Positions 54,739 through 63,270 of a DNA stretch of 64,000 nucleotides are shown piece after piece; positions within the stretch are counted from its first letter, which is position 1, and every line of letters begins with the position of its first letter. The translations under genes were made by a program, and so were the position numbers. Where the stretch lies: contig NZ_JANUGZ010000002.1 of assembly GCF_024753205.1 (NCBI RefSeq), forward strand, positions 930,001 through 994,000, read 5' to 3'. A model generated the notes under the pieces. That model was not told the origin of the DNA and searched no databases. It saw only the letters and a program-made list of their open reading frames with translations. This DNA comes from Massilia aurea (lineage in GTDB: Bacteria; Pseudomonadota; Gammaproteobacteria; Burkholderiales; Burkholderiaceae_D).

Positions 54739-55077
54739 TTAGAGCCGGGAATCGTCGAGATACCCGCAAAACAGCACGAAGATCGGTAATAAGACGACGC
54801 TGATGCGCAAAATGGGAAGAGATCTATTGATGCTTACTTTCTGTGAACTGGACGTCAGAACGGCAATGGCAATACTCCCAAGCAGAAGCCCGAGCATCAC
54901 GCCTTGGGCTAAGAAGTAGCCGGAAAGCGCGCTTGAATACAAGGATGATGCGTCTGGTGAATCAGAGAATCCTTCAGAACCAATTGCTTTCCACCCGTGC
55001 CATAGCCACGAACGCCAGAAGTAGAAGATAGAACCCAACAACTCCACAAGGAGGTAGAACACTAACGTGCGTTGCAT
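54739..55077 (-). CDS. Small membrane protein of unknown function
   Basis: 112 residues with AGGAAGG upstream of the ATG. Three hydrophobic segments are visible (about 6-24, 52-72 and 86-105), so it is probably an inner-membrane protein with three helices. I recognise no family. It is the last minus-strand gene of the array, followed by repeat A. Codon use is more A+T-rich than in the housekeeping genes around. Confidence 0.7.
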   Translation of the reverse strand: MQRTLVFYLLVELLGSIFYFWRSWLWHGWKAIGSEGFSDSPDASSLYSSALSGYFLAQGVMLGLLLGSIAIAVLTSSSQKVSINRSLPILRISVVLLPIFVLFCGYLDDSRL

Positions 55078-55205
55078 AGCCTTCCTGTTTTGATGTGCGC
55101 GACGCGGTGGTCATTACGCCCGCTTATGGCCGGTTGAAGACCTTCGGTAGCGTTCGCTTCCGACCCCATACGATAAAATGGACTCCTGCTCCCCCTGAGG
55201 GCACG

Positions 55206-55619
55206 TTAGCTCTTAACAGGCACTTGCAGGAATGAGTTCAACGTTTGCTCGATGTTCTCATGTGCGAAAAAGAGATCGTCAAGCTCCTCCATCGACGTGA
55301 TGAAGCTACTCGGTCGTGAGTCGATGAAGTCTTGTCTTTTCTGAGGGAACTTATGCGGATCATCGAACGGAAATAATGAGACCAGTTTTGAGAAGCGTAG
55401 TGCGATCTCAGTGAAGCCAACGCTACTGAACGCCTGAACGAATACGTCATACGATGGATCACCAGGGAAGTTGCTCTCAAAGAAATATTGGAGCCCGCCA
55501 TTCTCGATGATTCCCCACGCTGAATACACCATAACGACCTTACGGCATGATTGGTCTAAATTTCCACCTTCCTGAACCTTGTCGAGTGCTTCAAAACATG
55601 TAGCAATGCTTGAGGACAT
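55206..55619 (-). CDS. DMP19-like (DUF4375) protein
   Basis: 137 residues, no signal peptide. AWGIIENGGLQYFFESNFPGDPSYDVFVQAFSSVGF matches the DMP19/DUF4375 domain, in which an N-G-G-(F/L)-x-x-(F/Y)-F pattern is conserved. Eukaryotic-virus DMP19 mimics DNA; the bacterial members have no established role. AGGAG lies 11 nt before the ATG. It is one of several unrelated small genes in the array, with about 130-210 bp of repeat-like DNA on each side. Confidence 0.75.
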   Translation of the reverse strand: MSSSIATCFEALDKVQEGGNLDQSCRKVVMVYSAWGIIENGGLQYFFESNFPGDPSYDVFVQAFSSVGFTEIALRFSKLVSLFPFDDPHKFPQKRQDFIDSRPSSFITSMEELDDLFFAHENIEQTLNSFLQVPVKS

Positions 55620-55661
55620 AGTCGGAATTTTCTCCTGTGCAGATGAACATTAAATTATGCT

Positions 55662-55775
55662 GCCAATGTCTGCTTCTGGCCTTGGATCCAGCCGGTTGAG
55701 GCAGCATAGCGGGTTGCCAGTTTAAAAATTCAGCGGTAGCCGTGACAGGCCGGAACCGACCCGAATCAGCCGTTC
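55662..55775. repeat. Degenerate intergenic repeat C
   Basis: Shares TCTGCTTCTGGC, GCAGCATAG, a weakened hairpin and AGGCCGGAACCGACCC with repeats A and D. It lies upstream of the DMP19-like gene and downstream of the EF-hand gene. Confidence 0.55.
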
Positions 55776-55830
55776 CCGCTCCGCTTACACGGGCGGTCGT
55801 TCTTTATAAACAGGCCAAACGCTTATCTCG

Positions 55831-56052
55831 TTAGTCACGGCAAACCAATTTCAATGGCACTCCGTCTTTGTAAGCAAAATATTCCGTGCAGTGGCGCCCG
55901 TGGTCTACGATTATTCGTTTCCCGAATGAGGATGCATAGTCCGCTTCACTGAAGCTCACCATGCCGTCCTGATTGAAGTCCATCGAATCGTATGCAATGC
56001 ACGCAGGGAATGTCAGATGCCCATAACGGCTTCGAAGAGATGCCGAATCCAC
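55831..56052 (-). CDS. Small EF-hand-loop protein
   Basis: 73 residues from a GTG. A complete 12-residue EF-hand calcium loop, DFNQDGMVSFSE, occupies residues about 25-36. Three Cys residues are present, and no signal peptide is visible in this frame. The start is uncertain: it overlaps the 3' end of the small membrane-protein gene by 40 bp, and translation may be coupled to it. A frameshift joining the two genes is possible but less likely. Confidence 0.6.
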   Translation of the reverse strand: MDSASLRSRYGHLTFPACIAYDSMDFNQDGMVSFSEADYASSFGKRIIVDHGRHCTEYFAYKDGVPLKLVCRD

Positions 56053-56183
56053 TGCCCAAACACAAGTCGTTTGGACTCACCTCGCCTTAGCCGATGCGTC
56101 AATAGCCAAGTTGCGTACAAGACGACCATAACTACGCACGCTGCGGCGAGAATGGTCGTAATGATTTCTGTGGCAAGCAGCAT
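56013..56183 (-). CDS. 56-residue single-pass membrane protein
   Basis: Starts ATG at 56183, stop TGA at 56013-56015. One hydrophobic segment (about 7-28, ILAAACVVMVVLYATWLL) is followed by a basic stretch and an amphipathic end, FGQWIRHLFEAVMGI. Similar short proteins ending in such a helix occur in variable regions of related bacteria, from memory. No strong ribosome binding site is seen. Probably a real small gene, overlapping the EF-hand gene in another frame. Confidence 0.5.
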   Translation of the reverse strand: MLLATEIITTILAAACVVMVVLYATWLLTHRLRRGESKRLVFGQWIRHLFEAVMGI

Positions 56184-56240
56184 GAGGACACTTTCTGATT
56201 AGATGCTCATTTGATCGATCGCCATTAGCCATCTCACCGC

Positions 56241-56350
56241 GGGCATCCGCTTCTGGCAATCTCGGCCTTCAGGCCAGCATAGGAGGCTATCAACGCCGCA
56301 AAATCGCAGACTGTCACAAGGACCGGTTCCGACCATTGCAGACATTGGCG
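56241..56350. repeat. Degenerate intergenic repeat D
   Basis: Shares CCGCTTCTGGC, CGGCCTTCAGGCCAGCATAG, a small stem (ATAG/CTAT) and GGACCGGTTCCGACC with repeats A and C. It lies between the LRR-like gene's stop and the small membrane protein gene. Confidence 0.6.
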
Positions 56351-56351
56351 G

Positions 56352-56897
56352 CTAGGAGAAAAGCGGCCGTGGATTGAACTCGTTGATTACTTCTGTTGCG
56401 CTAAAGAATCGAGTCATCTCATCAAGAGGATATTGTGATACACGAGCTGTTTGAAGATGTTTGCATTTCTCAAGTGAGACGAGAGATTTGTCCGGAGGAC
56501 ATACGCCTAAAAGTTCCAAATAGGTCAGCTGAGAAAGATGGGACAACGGATCGAGCGACTGGATGGTTGTTGTTTTTCTCGAAGCGTCCCAGCTTGGGAG
56601 TGTCGACAGGGAGAGTGTCGTCAGCCGTTGCAGCCTGCTTAGTGGCGAGATATCGCAGATCTTCGGCATATGCAGTATTTGTAGAAAGCGCAGTTCACTG
56701 AGCTTGCCGAGAAACTCGAAAGACTCATCAGGAAAAGTAGCAATTACCAGCTCCTCCAAGTTACACAGAGCGCTCAGGGGTGCGAGGCTCTTGTACTTGC
56801 AATGCCATACCCTTGCGCTACGTACTAATTCGGGATCTGCAACTGATGGGAATTTGCGAGCAGGGTCGCGTATTAAATCGAGGTGTACATCTGGCAT
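56352..56897 (-). CDS. Leucine-rich-repeat-like protein
   Basis: 181 residues from the ATG at 56897, preferred over the ATG at 56912 because GGGGGA lies 8 nt before it. Residues about 35-160 show irregular leucine-rich repeats (LAPLSALCNLEELVIA, LSELRFLQILHM, LSRLQRLTTLSLS, LSHLSQLTYLELL). No signal peptide is present, so the protein is cytoplasmic. Such proteins usually bind other proteins. It is the first minus-strand gene of the array. Confidence 0.72.
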   Translation of the reverse strand: MPDVHLDLIRDPARKFPSVADPELVRSARVWHCKYKSLAPLSALCNLEELVIATFPDESFEFLGKLSELRFLQILHMPKICDISPLSRLQRLTTLSLSTLPSWDASRKTTTIQSLDPLSHLSQLTYLELLGVCPPDKSLVSLEKCKHLQTARVSQYPLDEMTRFFSATEVINEFNPRPLFS

Positions 56898-56991
56898 ATC
56901 GTTTTCCCCCATTACTGCGCTAGTGCAATATCTGGCATCTGCTCTTGGTCAAAAGCGGAAGTTCGCCAGAGCATATCCGCCCTGAGCTCTT

Positions 56992-57005
56992 GTGTCGAAC
57001 TTTAT
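56992..57005 (-). repeat. Right 14-bp inverted repeat bounding the small-gene array
   Basis: GTGTCGAACTTTAT, the exact reverse complement of 54518-54531. Weak similarity between the two ends continues inward for about 25 bp (TATG followed by GGCGAA on both sides). No target-site duplication is seen. Confidence 0.75.
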
Positions 57006-57063
57006 TGTTTTTATCCGACGTTATTGTTCGTCCATAGCCGCGCCAGGCTGAAATCGATGCCGT

Positions 57064-57783
57064 TCAAATTTTCCCGATCTGCCGGTCAATCGCCTTGAGC
57101 GCACGCTCGTTACGCTCGCTATAACGGTCGGTCAGATAATCGCTGCGGCCCCTGGTCAGCAGCGTGAACTTGACCAGCTCCTCCATCACGTCGACCACGC
57201 GGTCGTAATACGCCGAAGGCCGCATCCGGCCGTCGTCATCGAATTCCTTGTACGCCATCGGTACCGACGACTGGTTCGGAATCGTGATCATGCGCATCCA
57301 GCGCCCCAGCAGGCGCAGCGTGTTGACCACGTTGAACGATTGCGACCCGCCGCAGACCTGCATCACAGCCAGCGTCCGGCCCTGGCTCGGGCGCACGGCG
57401 CCCTGCTCCAGCGGGATCCAGTCGATCTGGTTCTTCATCACGCCGGTCACCGTGCCATGGCGCTCGGGGCTGCACCAGACCTGGCCTTCCGACCACAGGC
57501 ACAACGCGCGCAGTTCGACGACTTTCGGGTGCGTCTCCGGCACGCTGCCCACCATCGGCAAGGTCATCGGATCGAAGATTTTCACCTCGGCGCCGAAGTG
57601 TTCGAGGATGCGCGCTGCCTCGAAAGTGAGGAAACGGCTGAACGAGCGCTCGCGCAGGGAACCGTACAGCAGCAGGATGCGCGGCGGATGATTCACCTCC
57701 CCTACCGGCTCGAGCTTCTCGATGGTCGGCATGTCCAGCAGCTCTGGCCGGATGTTGGGCAGGTTCGGGATGGTGTCATTCAT
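57064..57783 (-). CDS. arsH: Arsenical resistance flavoprotein ArsH
   Basis: 239 residues. [28 protein letters not shown] is the flavin-binding NADPH-dependent reductase motif of ArsH, followed by [22 protein letters not shown]. ArsH oxidises trivalent organoarsenicals or acts as an NADPH:FMN reductase. It is the last gene of arsRCBH, 13 bp after arsB. Confidence 0.96.
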   Translation of the reverse strand: MNDTIPNLPNIRPELLDMPTIEKLEPVGEVNHPPRILLLYGSLRERSFSRFLTFEAARILEHFGAEVKIFDPMTLPMVGSVPETHPKVVELRALCLWSEGQVWCSPERHGTVTGVMKNQIDWIPLEQGAVRPSQGRTLAVMQVCGGSQSFNVVNTLRLLGRWMRMITIPNQSSVPMAYKEFDDDGRMRPSAYYDRVVDVMEELVKFTLLTRGRSDYLTDRYSERNERALKAIDRQIGKI

Positions 57784-57796
57784 GGCGATAGCTTTC

Positions 57797-59077
57797 TTAG
57801 CTCAGGCGCAGCGCAAGCGCGCACAGGGTGATGAACAGGATCGGCAGCGTCAGCACGATACCCACCCGGAAGTAGTAGCCCCACGAGATCCGGATATCCT
57901 TCGCCGCCAGCACATGCAGCCACAGCAGGGTGGCCAGGCTGCCGATCGGGGTGATTTTCGGGCCGAGGTCGGCGCCGATGACGTTCGCATACACCATCGT
58001 CTCGCGCACCACGCCGGTGGTGGTCGTGGCGTCGATGGCCAGGAGGCCCACCAGCACCGACGGCAGATTGTTCATGATCGAGGACAGGATCGCCGTGATG
58101 AAGCCAGTGCCAAGCGCGGCGCCCCAGACACCGTATTGCGCGCACCAGTTCAACAGCTCGGTCAGATAGACCGTCAGCCCTGCATTCCTCAGGCCGTACA
58201 CGACCAGATACATGCCGAGCGAAAAGATCACGATCTGCCACGGCGCATCGCGCAGCACGGCGCGGGTCGAGATGCGGCTCCCGCGCGCGGCCACCGCCAG
58301 CAGGAGTGCTGCGCCGGCCGCCGCCACGGCGCTGATCGGTACGCCCATGTCGTCAAGCCAGAAGAACCCGACCAGCAGGATCCCCAGTACCCACCAGCCG
58401 GTGATGAAGGTTGCCCGGTCATGGATGGCGTCGCCCGGATGCTTCAATTGCGCCATGTCGTAGTTCGCCGGGATGTCCTTGCGGAAGAACCAGATGAGCG
58501 CGCCAAGTGTTGCCGCCACCGCGACCAGATTGACCGGCACCATCACCGACGCGTAGCGGGCGAAGCTGATGCCGAAATAGTCGGCCGAGACGATGTTGAC
58601 GAGGTTCGACACAACCAGCGGCAGGCTGGCCGTATCGGCGATGAAGCCGGCTGCCATGACGAAGGCCAGCGTGGCCTTGGGCGTGAAGCGCAGCGCCAGC
58701 AGCATCGCGATCACGATCGGCGTCAGGATCAGCGCTGCGCCATCGTTGGCAAACAGGGCCGATACGGCGGCGCCGAGCAGCACGAGCAGAACGAACAGCC
58801 GCAGGCCATTGCCCTTGCCCCAGCGCGCAACGTGCAGGGCCGCCCATTCGAAGAAGCCCGCCTTGTCCAGCAGCAGGCTGATGATGATGATGGCGACGAA
58901 CGCCCCCGTCGCATTCCAGACAATGCCCCACACCACCGGGATGTCGGCGACGTGGATAACACCGGTCAGCAGCGCGACCGCAGCACCGGCAGTGGCGCTC
59001 CAGCCGATGCCCAGTCCCCGGGGCTGCCAGATGACCAAAATAAGTGTTGCAAGAAAAATCAGTGATGCGATCAGCAC
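57797..59077 (-). CDS. arsB: Arsenite efflux permease ArsB
   Basis: 426 residues from a GTG at 59077 with AGGA upstream; an in-frame TTG at 59101 is the alternative. About twelve membrane segments are present. [16 protein letters not shown] at the N-terminus, [32 protein letters not shown] and the [15 protein letters not shown] motif are typical of ArsB, not of Acr3. It exports arsenite or antimonite. It lies between arsC and arsH on the same strand. Confidence 0.95.
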   Translation of the reverse strand: MLIASLIFLATLILVIWQPRGLGIGWSATAGAAVALLTGVIHVADIPVVWGIVWNATGAFVAIIIISLLLDKAGFFEWAALHVARWGKGNGLRLFVLLVLLGAAVSALFANDGAALILTPIVIAMLLALRFTPKATLAFVMAAGFIADTASLPLVVSNLVNIVSADYFGISFARYASVMVPVNLVAVAATLGALIWFFRKDIPANYDMAQLKHPGDAIHDRATFITGWWVLGILLVGFFWLDDMGVPISAVAAAGAALLLAVAARGSRISTRAVLRDAPWQIVIFSLGMYLVVYGLRNAGLTVYLTELLNWCAQYGVWGAALGTGFITAILSSIMNNLPSVLVGLLAIDATTTTGVVRETMVYANVIGADLGPKITPIGSLATLLWLHVLAAKDIRISWGYYFRVGIVLTLPILFITLCALALRLS

Positions 59078-59133
59078 AAAGGGTCCTAGTGAACAGGTCA
59101 ATCAAATACAGCGTCGGCGGTGCCGGATGCCGT

Positions 59134-59613
59134 TCAGGGCAACAGGGTGCCGATGCGGTCGAGCTCGGCTTTGAACCGGTTGCGGTCGGCTTGCAGTTCC
59201 TCCAGCGGCAGGGCCAGGAAGGCCTGCGTGCGGGCCAGGATGATGGCATAAGTGCGCTCGAACGCCGCTTCGATTTGTTCGTCGGTACCGACGACGTGAC
59301 TTGGGTCGTCCAGGCCCCAGTGCGTGCGCAGCACCGGCCCCAGGTAAGCAGGACAGGTCTCGCCCGCAGCGCTGCCGCAGACGGTCACGACAATATCCGG
59401 CGTGACCGGCAAGTCGTCCCACGACTTGCTGTAGTAGCCCTCGGTCGAGATGCCCTTGCGGTGCAGGAGCGCGACAGCGCGCGGATGCAGCGTGCCCGTC
59501 GGCTGGCTGCCGGCGCTGATTGCCTGCCACCCCTCGGGCGCCAGATGGTTGAACGTGCCCTCGCTGAGGACGGAGCGGCAGGAGTTGCCGGTACAGAGAA
59601 AGAGAATGTTCAT
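59134..59613 (-). CDS. arsC: Arsenate reductase, LMW-phosphatase (thioredoxin-type)
   Basis: 159 residues. The catalytic loop C-x5-R is CTGNSCR (Cys7 to Arg13), followed by the VTVCGSAAGETCPAY segment with further Cys residues used in the disulfide relay, and the general-acid Asp region. It reduces arsenate to arsenite for export by ArsB. The fold is the low-molecular-weight phosphatase type, unlike the glutaredoxin-type ArsC of E. coli. Confidence 0.94.
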   Translation of the reverse strand: MNILFLCTGNSCRSVLSEGTFNHLAPEGWQAISAGSQPTGTLHPRAVALLHRKGISTEGYYSKSWDDLPVTPDIVVTVCGSAAGETCPAYLGPVLRTHWGLDDPSHVVGTDEQIEAAFERTYAIILARTQAFLALPLEELQADRNRFKAELDRIGTLLP

Positions 59614-59669
59614 GGGATGGCTGTTTTAGTTAAAGGGTCAATTTGGCGTGGTACAGGTCGTGTGCAACG

Positions 59670-59996
59670 TCAGTGCGGCTTGCATGGCTCTCCCGCGGCC
59701 ACGTCGCACGGCACGCCACCGCAGCAGTTCTCGGTCAGAAAGCCGACCAGGCCATTCATCGTGGCGATGTTGGCCGAATAGATCACGAAGCGCCCGTCCT
59801 GCCGGGACGACAGCAAATCTGCGTGCGACAGCTCTTTCAGATGAAACGACAGCGCTGAAGGCTGCACATCGAGGTGCTCGGCAATCCGGCTGGCAGCCAG
59901 CCCGGCCGGACCCACCTGGACCAGCAGCCGGAAAATCGCAAGGCGGCTCCCCTGCGACAAGGCTGACAGGGCGGCAAGTGTGGCTTTGGTATCCAT
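59670..59996 (-). CDS. arsR: ArsR-family arsenic-responsive repressor
   Basis: 108 residues from the ATG at 59996. The winged helix has LAASRIAEHLDVQPSALSFHLKELSHADLL. The E. coli-type ELCVCDL metal site is absent; instead a C-terminal cluster Cys91-Cys92-Cys97, plus Cys105, is the likely As(III) site, as in Acidithiobacillus-type ArsR. It is the first gene of the operon and probably represses it until arsenite binds. Confidence 0.92.
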   Translation of the reverse strand: MDTKATLAALSALSQGSRLAIFRLLVQVGPAGLAASRIAEHLDVQPSALSFHLKELSHADLLSSRQDGRFVIYSANIATMNGLVGFLTENCCGGVPCDVAAGEPCKPH

Positions 59997-60054
59997 GGCG
60001 TTCCCGATTGATGTATTACAAGAGATGAGAATGATAGTCGAACCGTACAACGAT

Positions 60055-60070
60055 TCAAAGAATATTGAAG
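60055..60070. promoter_or_regulatory. Candidate ArsR operator
   Basis: TTCAA-N6-TTGAA, a 16-bp dyad 58 bp before arsR. ArsR-family operators commonly have this spacing. It lies in an A+T-rich promoter-like stretch. Confidence 0.5.
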
Positions 60071-60263
60071 TATTTTGACGGCTTGATGACATGTGGCCGA
60101 CCATGCTCCTGGGCAGGCCGTGTCAGGAAAGGCAGGCTGCAGTAGAATGCGCGCTTGCAAGAACCGAGCGCCACAGGCTTCATTTTTCGTTCGAGATCCT
60201 GCAGCTTCGCAGGGGCCGCATTACACTACGCGGCCAGGACGCATTGTTTTAAAGGATTTCTTC

Positions 60264-61151
60264 ATGAGTGGTTATTTGCAGGGTAACGAGATGACGGCTG
60301 GCGCAGGTGCACCCACACCTGCCGCTGTGCCCGCGCCTGCGGCCCCCGTACCGGCAACCCCGAAAGCCGTCACCGTGCCATCGCTGCTGGCCATGCGCGC
60401 AGCCGGCAACAAGATCGCGATGCTGACCTGCTACGACGCCAGCTTTGCGTCGCTGATGGACCGCTGCGGCGTCGAGATCCTGTTGATCGGCGATTCGCTG
60501 GGTATGGTCTGCGCCGGTCACGATTCGACGCTGCCGGTGACGGTGGCCGACATGGTCTATCACACCGCCTCGGTCGCGCGCGGCAACAAGCACGCACTGG
60601 TGCTGGCCGACATGCCGTTCGGCGCCTACGGCAACCCGCAGCAGGCCTACGACAGCGCCGTGCAGCTGATGCGCGCCGGCGCGCAGATGATCAAGATCGA
60701 GGGCGGCGCCTGGCTGGCCGACACCGTGCGCCTGCTGGTCGAACGGGGCATTCCGGTGTGCGCGCACATTGGCCTGACGCCGCAATTCGTGCACCAGCTG
60801 GGTGGTTTCCGCGTGCAGGGCAAGACCGACGCGGGCGCCGACAGCCTGAAGAACGATGCGCTGGCGCTGCAAGCGGCCGGCGCGGCGCTGATCCTGATCG
60901 AAGCGGTGCCCGCAGCGCTGGGCAAGGAAGTTACCGAGCTGCTGTCGGTGCCGACGATCGGCATCGGCGCCGGTCCCGATTGCTCGGGCCAGGTGTTGGT
61001 GATGCACGATCTGCTGGGCGTGTTCCCAGGCCGCAAGGCGCGCTTCGTGAAGAACTTCATGGATGGCCAGACCAGCATCGATGCCGCCGTCACGAGCTAC
61101 GTCGCAGCCGTGAAGGATGGCAGCTTCCCGGCTGCCGAGCACTGCTTCTGA
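60264..61151 (+). CDS. panB: 3-methyl-2-oxobutanoate hydroxymethyltransferase
   Basis: 295 residues from the ATG at 60264 with AAAGGA upstream. An Ala/Pro-rich N-terminal extension of about 30 residues precedes the conserved core ([65 protein letters not shown]). It makes ketopantoate in the pathway to pantothenate and CoA. No panC is adjacent in the window. Confidence 0.96.
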   Translation: MSGYLQGNEMTAGAGAPTPAAVPAPAAPVPATPKAVTVPSLLAMRAAGNKIAMLTCYDASFASLMDRCGVEILLIGDSLGMVCAGHDSTLPVTVADMVYHTASVARGNKHALVLADMPFGAYGNPQQAYDSAVQLMRAGAQMIKIEGGAWLADTVRLLVERGIPVCAHIGLTPQFVHQLGGFRVQGKTDAGADSLKNDALALQAAGAALILIEAVPAALGKEVTELLSVPTIGIGAGPDCSGQVLVMHDLLGVFPGRKARFVKNFMDGQTSIDAAVTSYVAAVKDGSFPAAEHCF

Positions 61152-61164
61152 TCGTGATGACGCC

Positions 61165-62316
61165 CTAGCGCCGGATCACACGGGCGCTCAGGGCGATCAC
61201 GAGGCCCGACAACGACAGCACGCCCAGCGCCACCATGATGCTCGAGTGCATGGCGACCCAACCGAGCACCGGCGGCGCCAGCAGCAAGCCACCATAGCCC
61301 AGCGTGGCCACCGCTGCCACGCCATTCCCGGCGCTCATGCCGGGGATGCGCGCGGCGGCCCCGAACAGCAGCGGCACCACGTTCGCCGCGCCCAGTCCCA
61401 CCAGCGCGAAACCGACCGCTGACAGCACGAAGTGCGTGCTGGCCACTGCCAGCGCCAGCCCGGCGAACATCGCCAGGCCGCCAACCACCATGATGCGCAG
61501 TGCACCAAAACGCACGATCAGCCGGTCGCCGGCGAAGCGGCATGCCGCCATCGCAATCGAAAACGCCGAGAAGCCCAGCGCCGCCGATGCCGGCGTGGCG
61601 CCGGTGCGCTCCTGCATCAGCAACGCGCTCCAGTCGACCAGCGCACCTTCGACCGCAAAGCACAGCAGCGCCAGCAGGCCAAGGCCAAGCGCCGCACCGC
61701 GCGGCAGCGAGAAGTGGCTGCCGGCGCCGTGCGTGGCTGCAAAGCCCATCACGCGCGGCGCAGACAGCGCCAGCACAACCGCCGTGACCACGCCGACCAT
61801 CAGCGCGCCCTGACCATGGCCCAGACCCTGCCCCACCAGCAGCCCGCCGATGCCGGCGCCAAACAGGCCACCGAGGCTGAAGAAGCCATGGAACGACGAC
61901 ATCGTCGGCAAGCCGCGCGCGGTTTCGACTTCGCTCGCGTTGGCGTTCATCGCCACGTCCAGCGCACCGTTGCTGACGCCGAACAGGAACGCGGCGATGA
62001 ACAGCAGCGGCAGACTCGGCGCGCCCATGATCAGCGGGGTCATTGCCGCAAACGCAAAGCCCGACAGCAGCACCATGCGGCGCGTGCCCCAGCGCCCGGT
62101 CAGGCCACCCATCAGCGGCATCGCCAGCAGGGCGCCGCCGGCGACGGTCAGCAGCACCATGCTCAGCATGCCGGTGTCGATGCCCATGCGCGCCTGCACG
62201 GTCGGCACGTGCGCAGCCCACAGGCCGATGCCGGCGCCGTTGAGCAGGAACACGGTGGAGATGGCCCAGCGCGCCGCGTCGATGCTGCGTGGGGTAACGG
62301 TAGATGTGTGATTCAT
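61165..62316 (-). CDS. Major facilitator superfamily transporter
   Basis: 383 residues from the ATG at 62316, overlapping the DeoR gene's stop (ATGA). Twelve membrane segments are expected. LWAAHVPTVQARMGIDTG and GLTGRWGTRRMVLLSG (the loop 2-3 MFS motif) are visible, and the general pattern is that of the FucP/YbjJ-like branch. Coupling to a DeoR-type repressor suggests a sugar, polyol or nucleoside substrate; nothing in the sequence fixes it. Confidence 0.9.
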   Translation of the reverse strand: MNHTSTVTPRSIDAARWAISTVFLLNGAGIGLWAAHVPTVQARMGIDTGMLSMVLLTVAGGALLAMPLMGGLTGRWGTRRMVLLSGFAFAAMTPLIMGAPSLPLLFIAAFLFGVSNGALDVAMNANASEVETARGLPTMSSFHGFFSLGGLFGAGIGGLLVGQGLGHGQGALMVGVVTAVVLALSAPRVMGFAATHGAGSHFSLPRGAALGLGLLALLCFAVEGALVDWSALLMQERTGATPASAALGFSAFSIAMAACRFAGDRLIVRFGALRIMVVGGLAMFAGLALAVASTHFVLSAVGFALVGLGAANVVPLLFGAAARIPGMSAGNGVAAVATLGYGGLLLAPPVLGWVAMHSSIMVALGVLSLSGLVIALSARVIRR

Positions 62317-63089
62317 GCGGCAGCCTTTGTGGTGATGGTCATGTCGAGCGCCGGATGGTGCTGGCGCAGCAGGGCAATGCTGGCGGCTGGGGCGTCGTGC
62401 TCGAGCACCAGATGGTCGATCTCTGACAGCGCGCCGAACAGGAACGCCGCGCTGTCGTCGAAGCGTTCGTTGAGCGCCGCGACCGCGTGGCGCGTGCTGG
62501 CGGCGAACATCGCGCGTTTGAGCGCTGTTTCTTCGGGGTCGGATGCACTCACGCCACGCGCGGGATCGAGGCCGCAAACGCCGACGAGCGCCAGATCGAG
62601 CCGCAGGCGGGCTACCTCGGCCAGCGTGGCTGCGCCGACCGTCGCGCCGAGCGCCGGATGGTAAGTGCCGCCCAGCAGAACGATGCGGGTACGCTGGAAC
62701 GCGCCCAGTGCCAGCGCGATCTGCGGGCTATTGGTGATGATCGTCGCGGCGCAGCCATCGTCCAGCAGGCGCGCCAGCGCCAGGTGCGTCGAACCGGCGT
62801 CGATCAGGACCGTATCGTCCGGCCGGATGCAGGCGCGCAGACCATGCGCGAGTGCGGTCTTGCGCGGCAGGTCGGTGGTCGCACGCTCGCTGAAGCTGGG
62901 CTCCGGCTGACGCCGGATCGCGCCGCCATGCACGCGGCGTAGCAGCCCGGCTGCATCGAGTTCGCGCAGGTCGCGCCGGATCGTGTCTTCCGAGGTGGCC
63001 AGGCGGGTGGCCAGTTCTGCCGCCAGTACCCTGCCCTCGCGCTCGACAGCATCGACGATCGCATCGCGCCGTTCTTCGGCTAATTGCAT
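62313..63089 (-). CDS. DeoR/GlpR-family transcriptional regulator
   Basis: 258 residues with AAGGAG before the ATG. An N-terminal helix-turn-helix (LATRLATSEDTIRRDLRELDAAGLLRRVHGGA) precedes a sugar-phosphate sensor domain with DAGSTHLALARLL and the later CGLDPARGVSASDPEE. Such repressors respond to a phosphorylated sugar or related metabolite. It is translationally coupled to the MFS gene. An array of 10-bp-phased half-sites lies 38-75 bp upstream. Confidence 0.93.
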   Translation of the reverse strand: MQLAEERRDAIVDAVEREGRVLAAELATRLATSEDTIRRDLRELDAAGLLRRVHGGAIRRQPEPSFSERATTDLPRKTALAHGLRACIRPDDTVLIDAGSTHLALARLLDDGCAATIITNSPQIALALGAFQRTRIVLLGGTYHPALGATVGAATLAEVARLRLDLALVGVCGLDPARGVSASDPEETALKRAMFAASTRHAVAALNERFDDSAAFLFGALSEIDHLVLEHDAPAASIALLRQHHPALDMTITTKAAA

Positions 63090-63127
63090 GAAGTTCTCCT
63101 TGTTCTAGACACGTCACTGTACACAAA

Positions 63128-63164
63128 CATGCAAGTTCGTGCAATAACGTGCACAAAAACGCAA
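63128..63164. promoter_or_regulatory. Four 10-bp-phased GCA direct repeats, candidate DeoR operator
   Basis: (C/A)(G/A)TGCA-type units begin exactly 10 bp apart, with GCA at 63131, 63141, 63151 and 63161. All fall on one DNA face. DeoR/GlpR proteins often bind short tandem repeats upstream of their own genes. Confidence 0.5.
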
Positions 63165-63270
63165 GGATGTGATTTGTGTCCTGACGACGCAATCCTGCAG
63201 TTCGCACCGGATTCCCGCATTTCGGCGCAAGACCCGCCGCAGCGCTGTTTTTCTGCGCGATACTCGACAG

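Noticed and set aside
54518-57005. Integron cassette array
   Set aside because: I looked for GTTRRRY core sites and paired inverse cores at the gene boundaries and found only poor matches (such as GACTAAC after the EF-hand gene). There is no integrase gene in the window, so the array is described by its repeats only.
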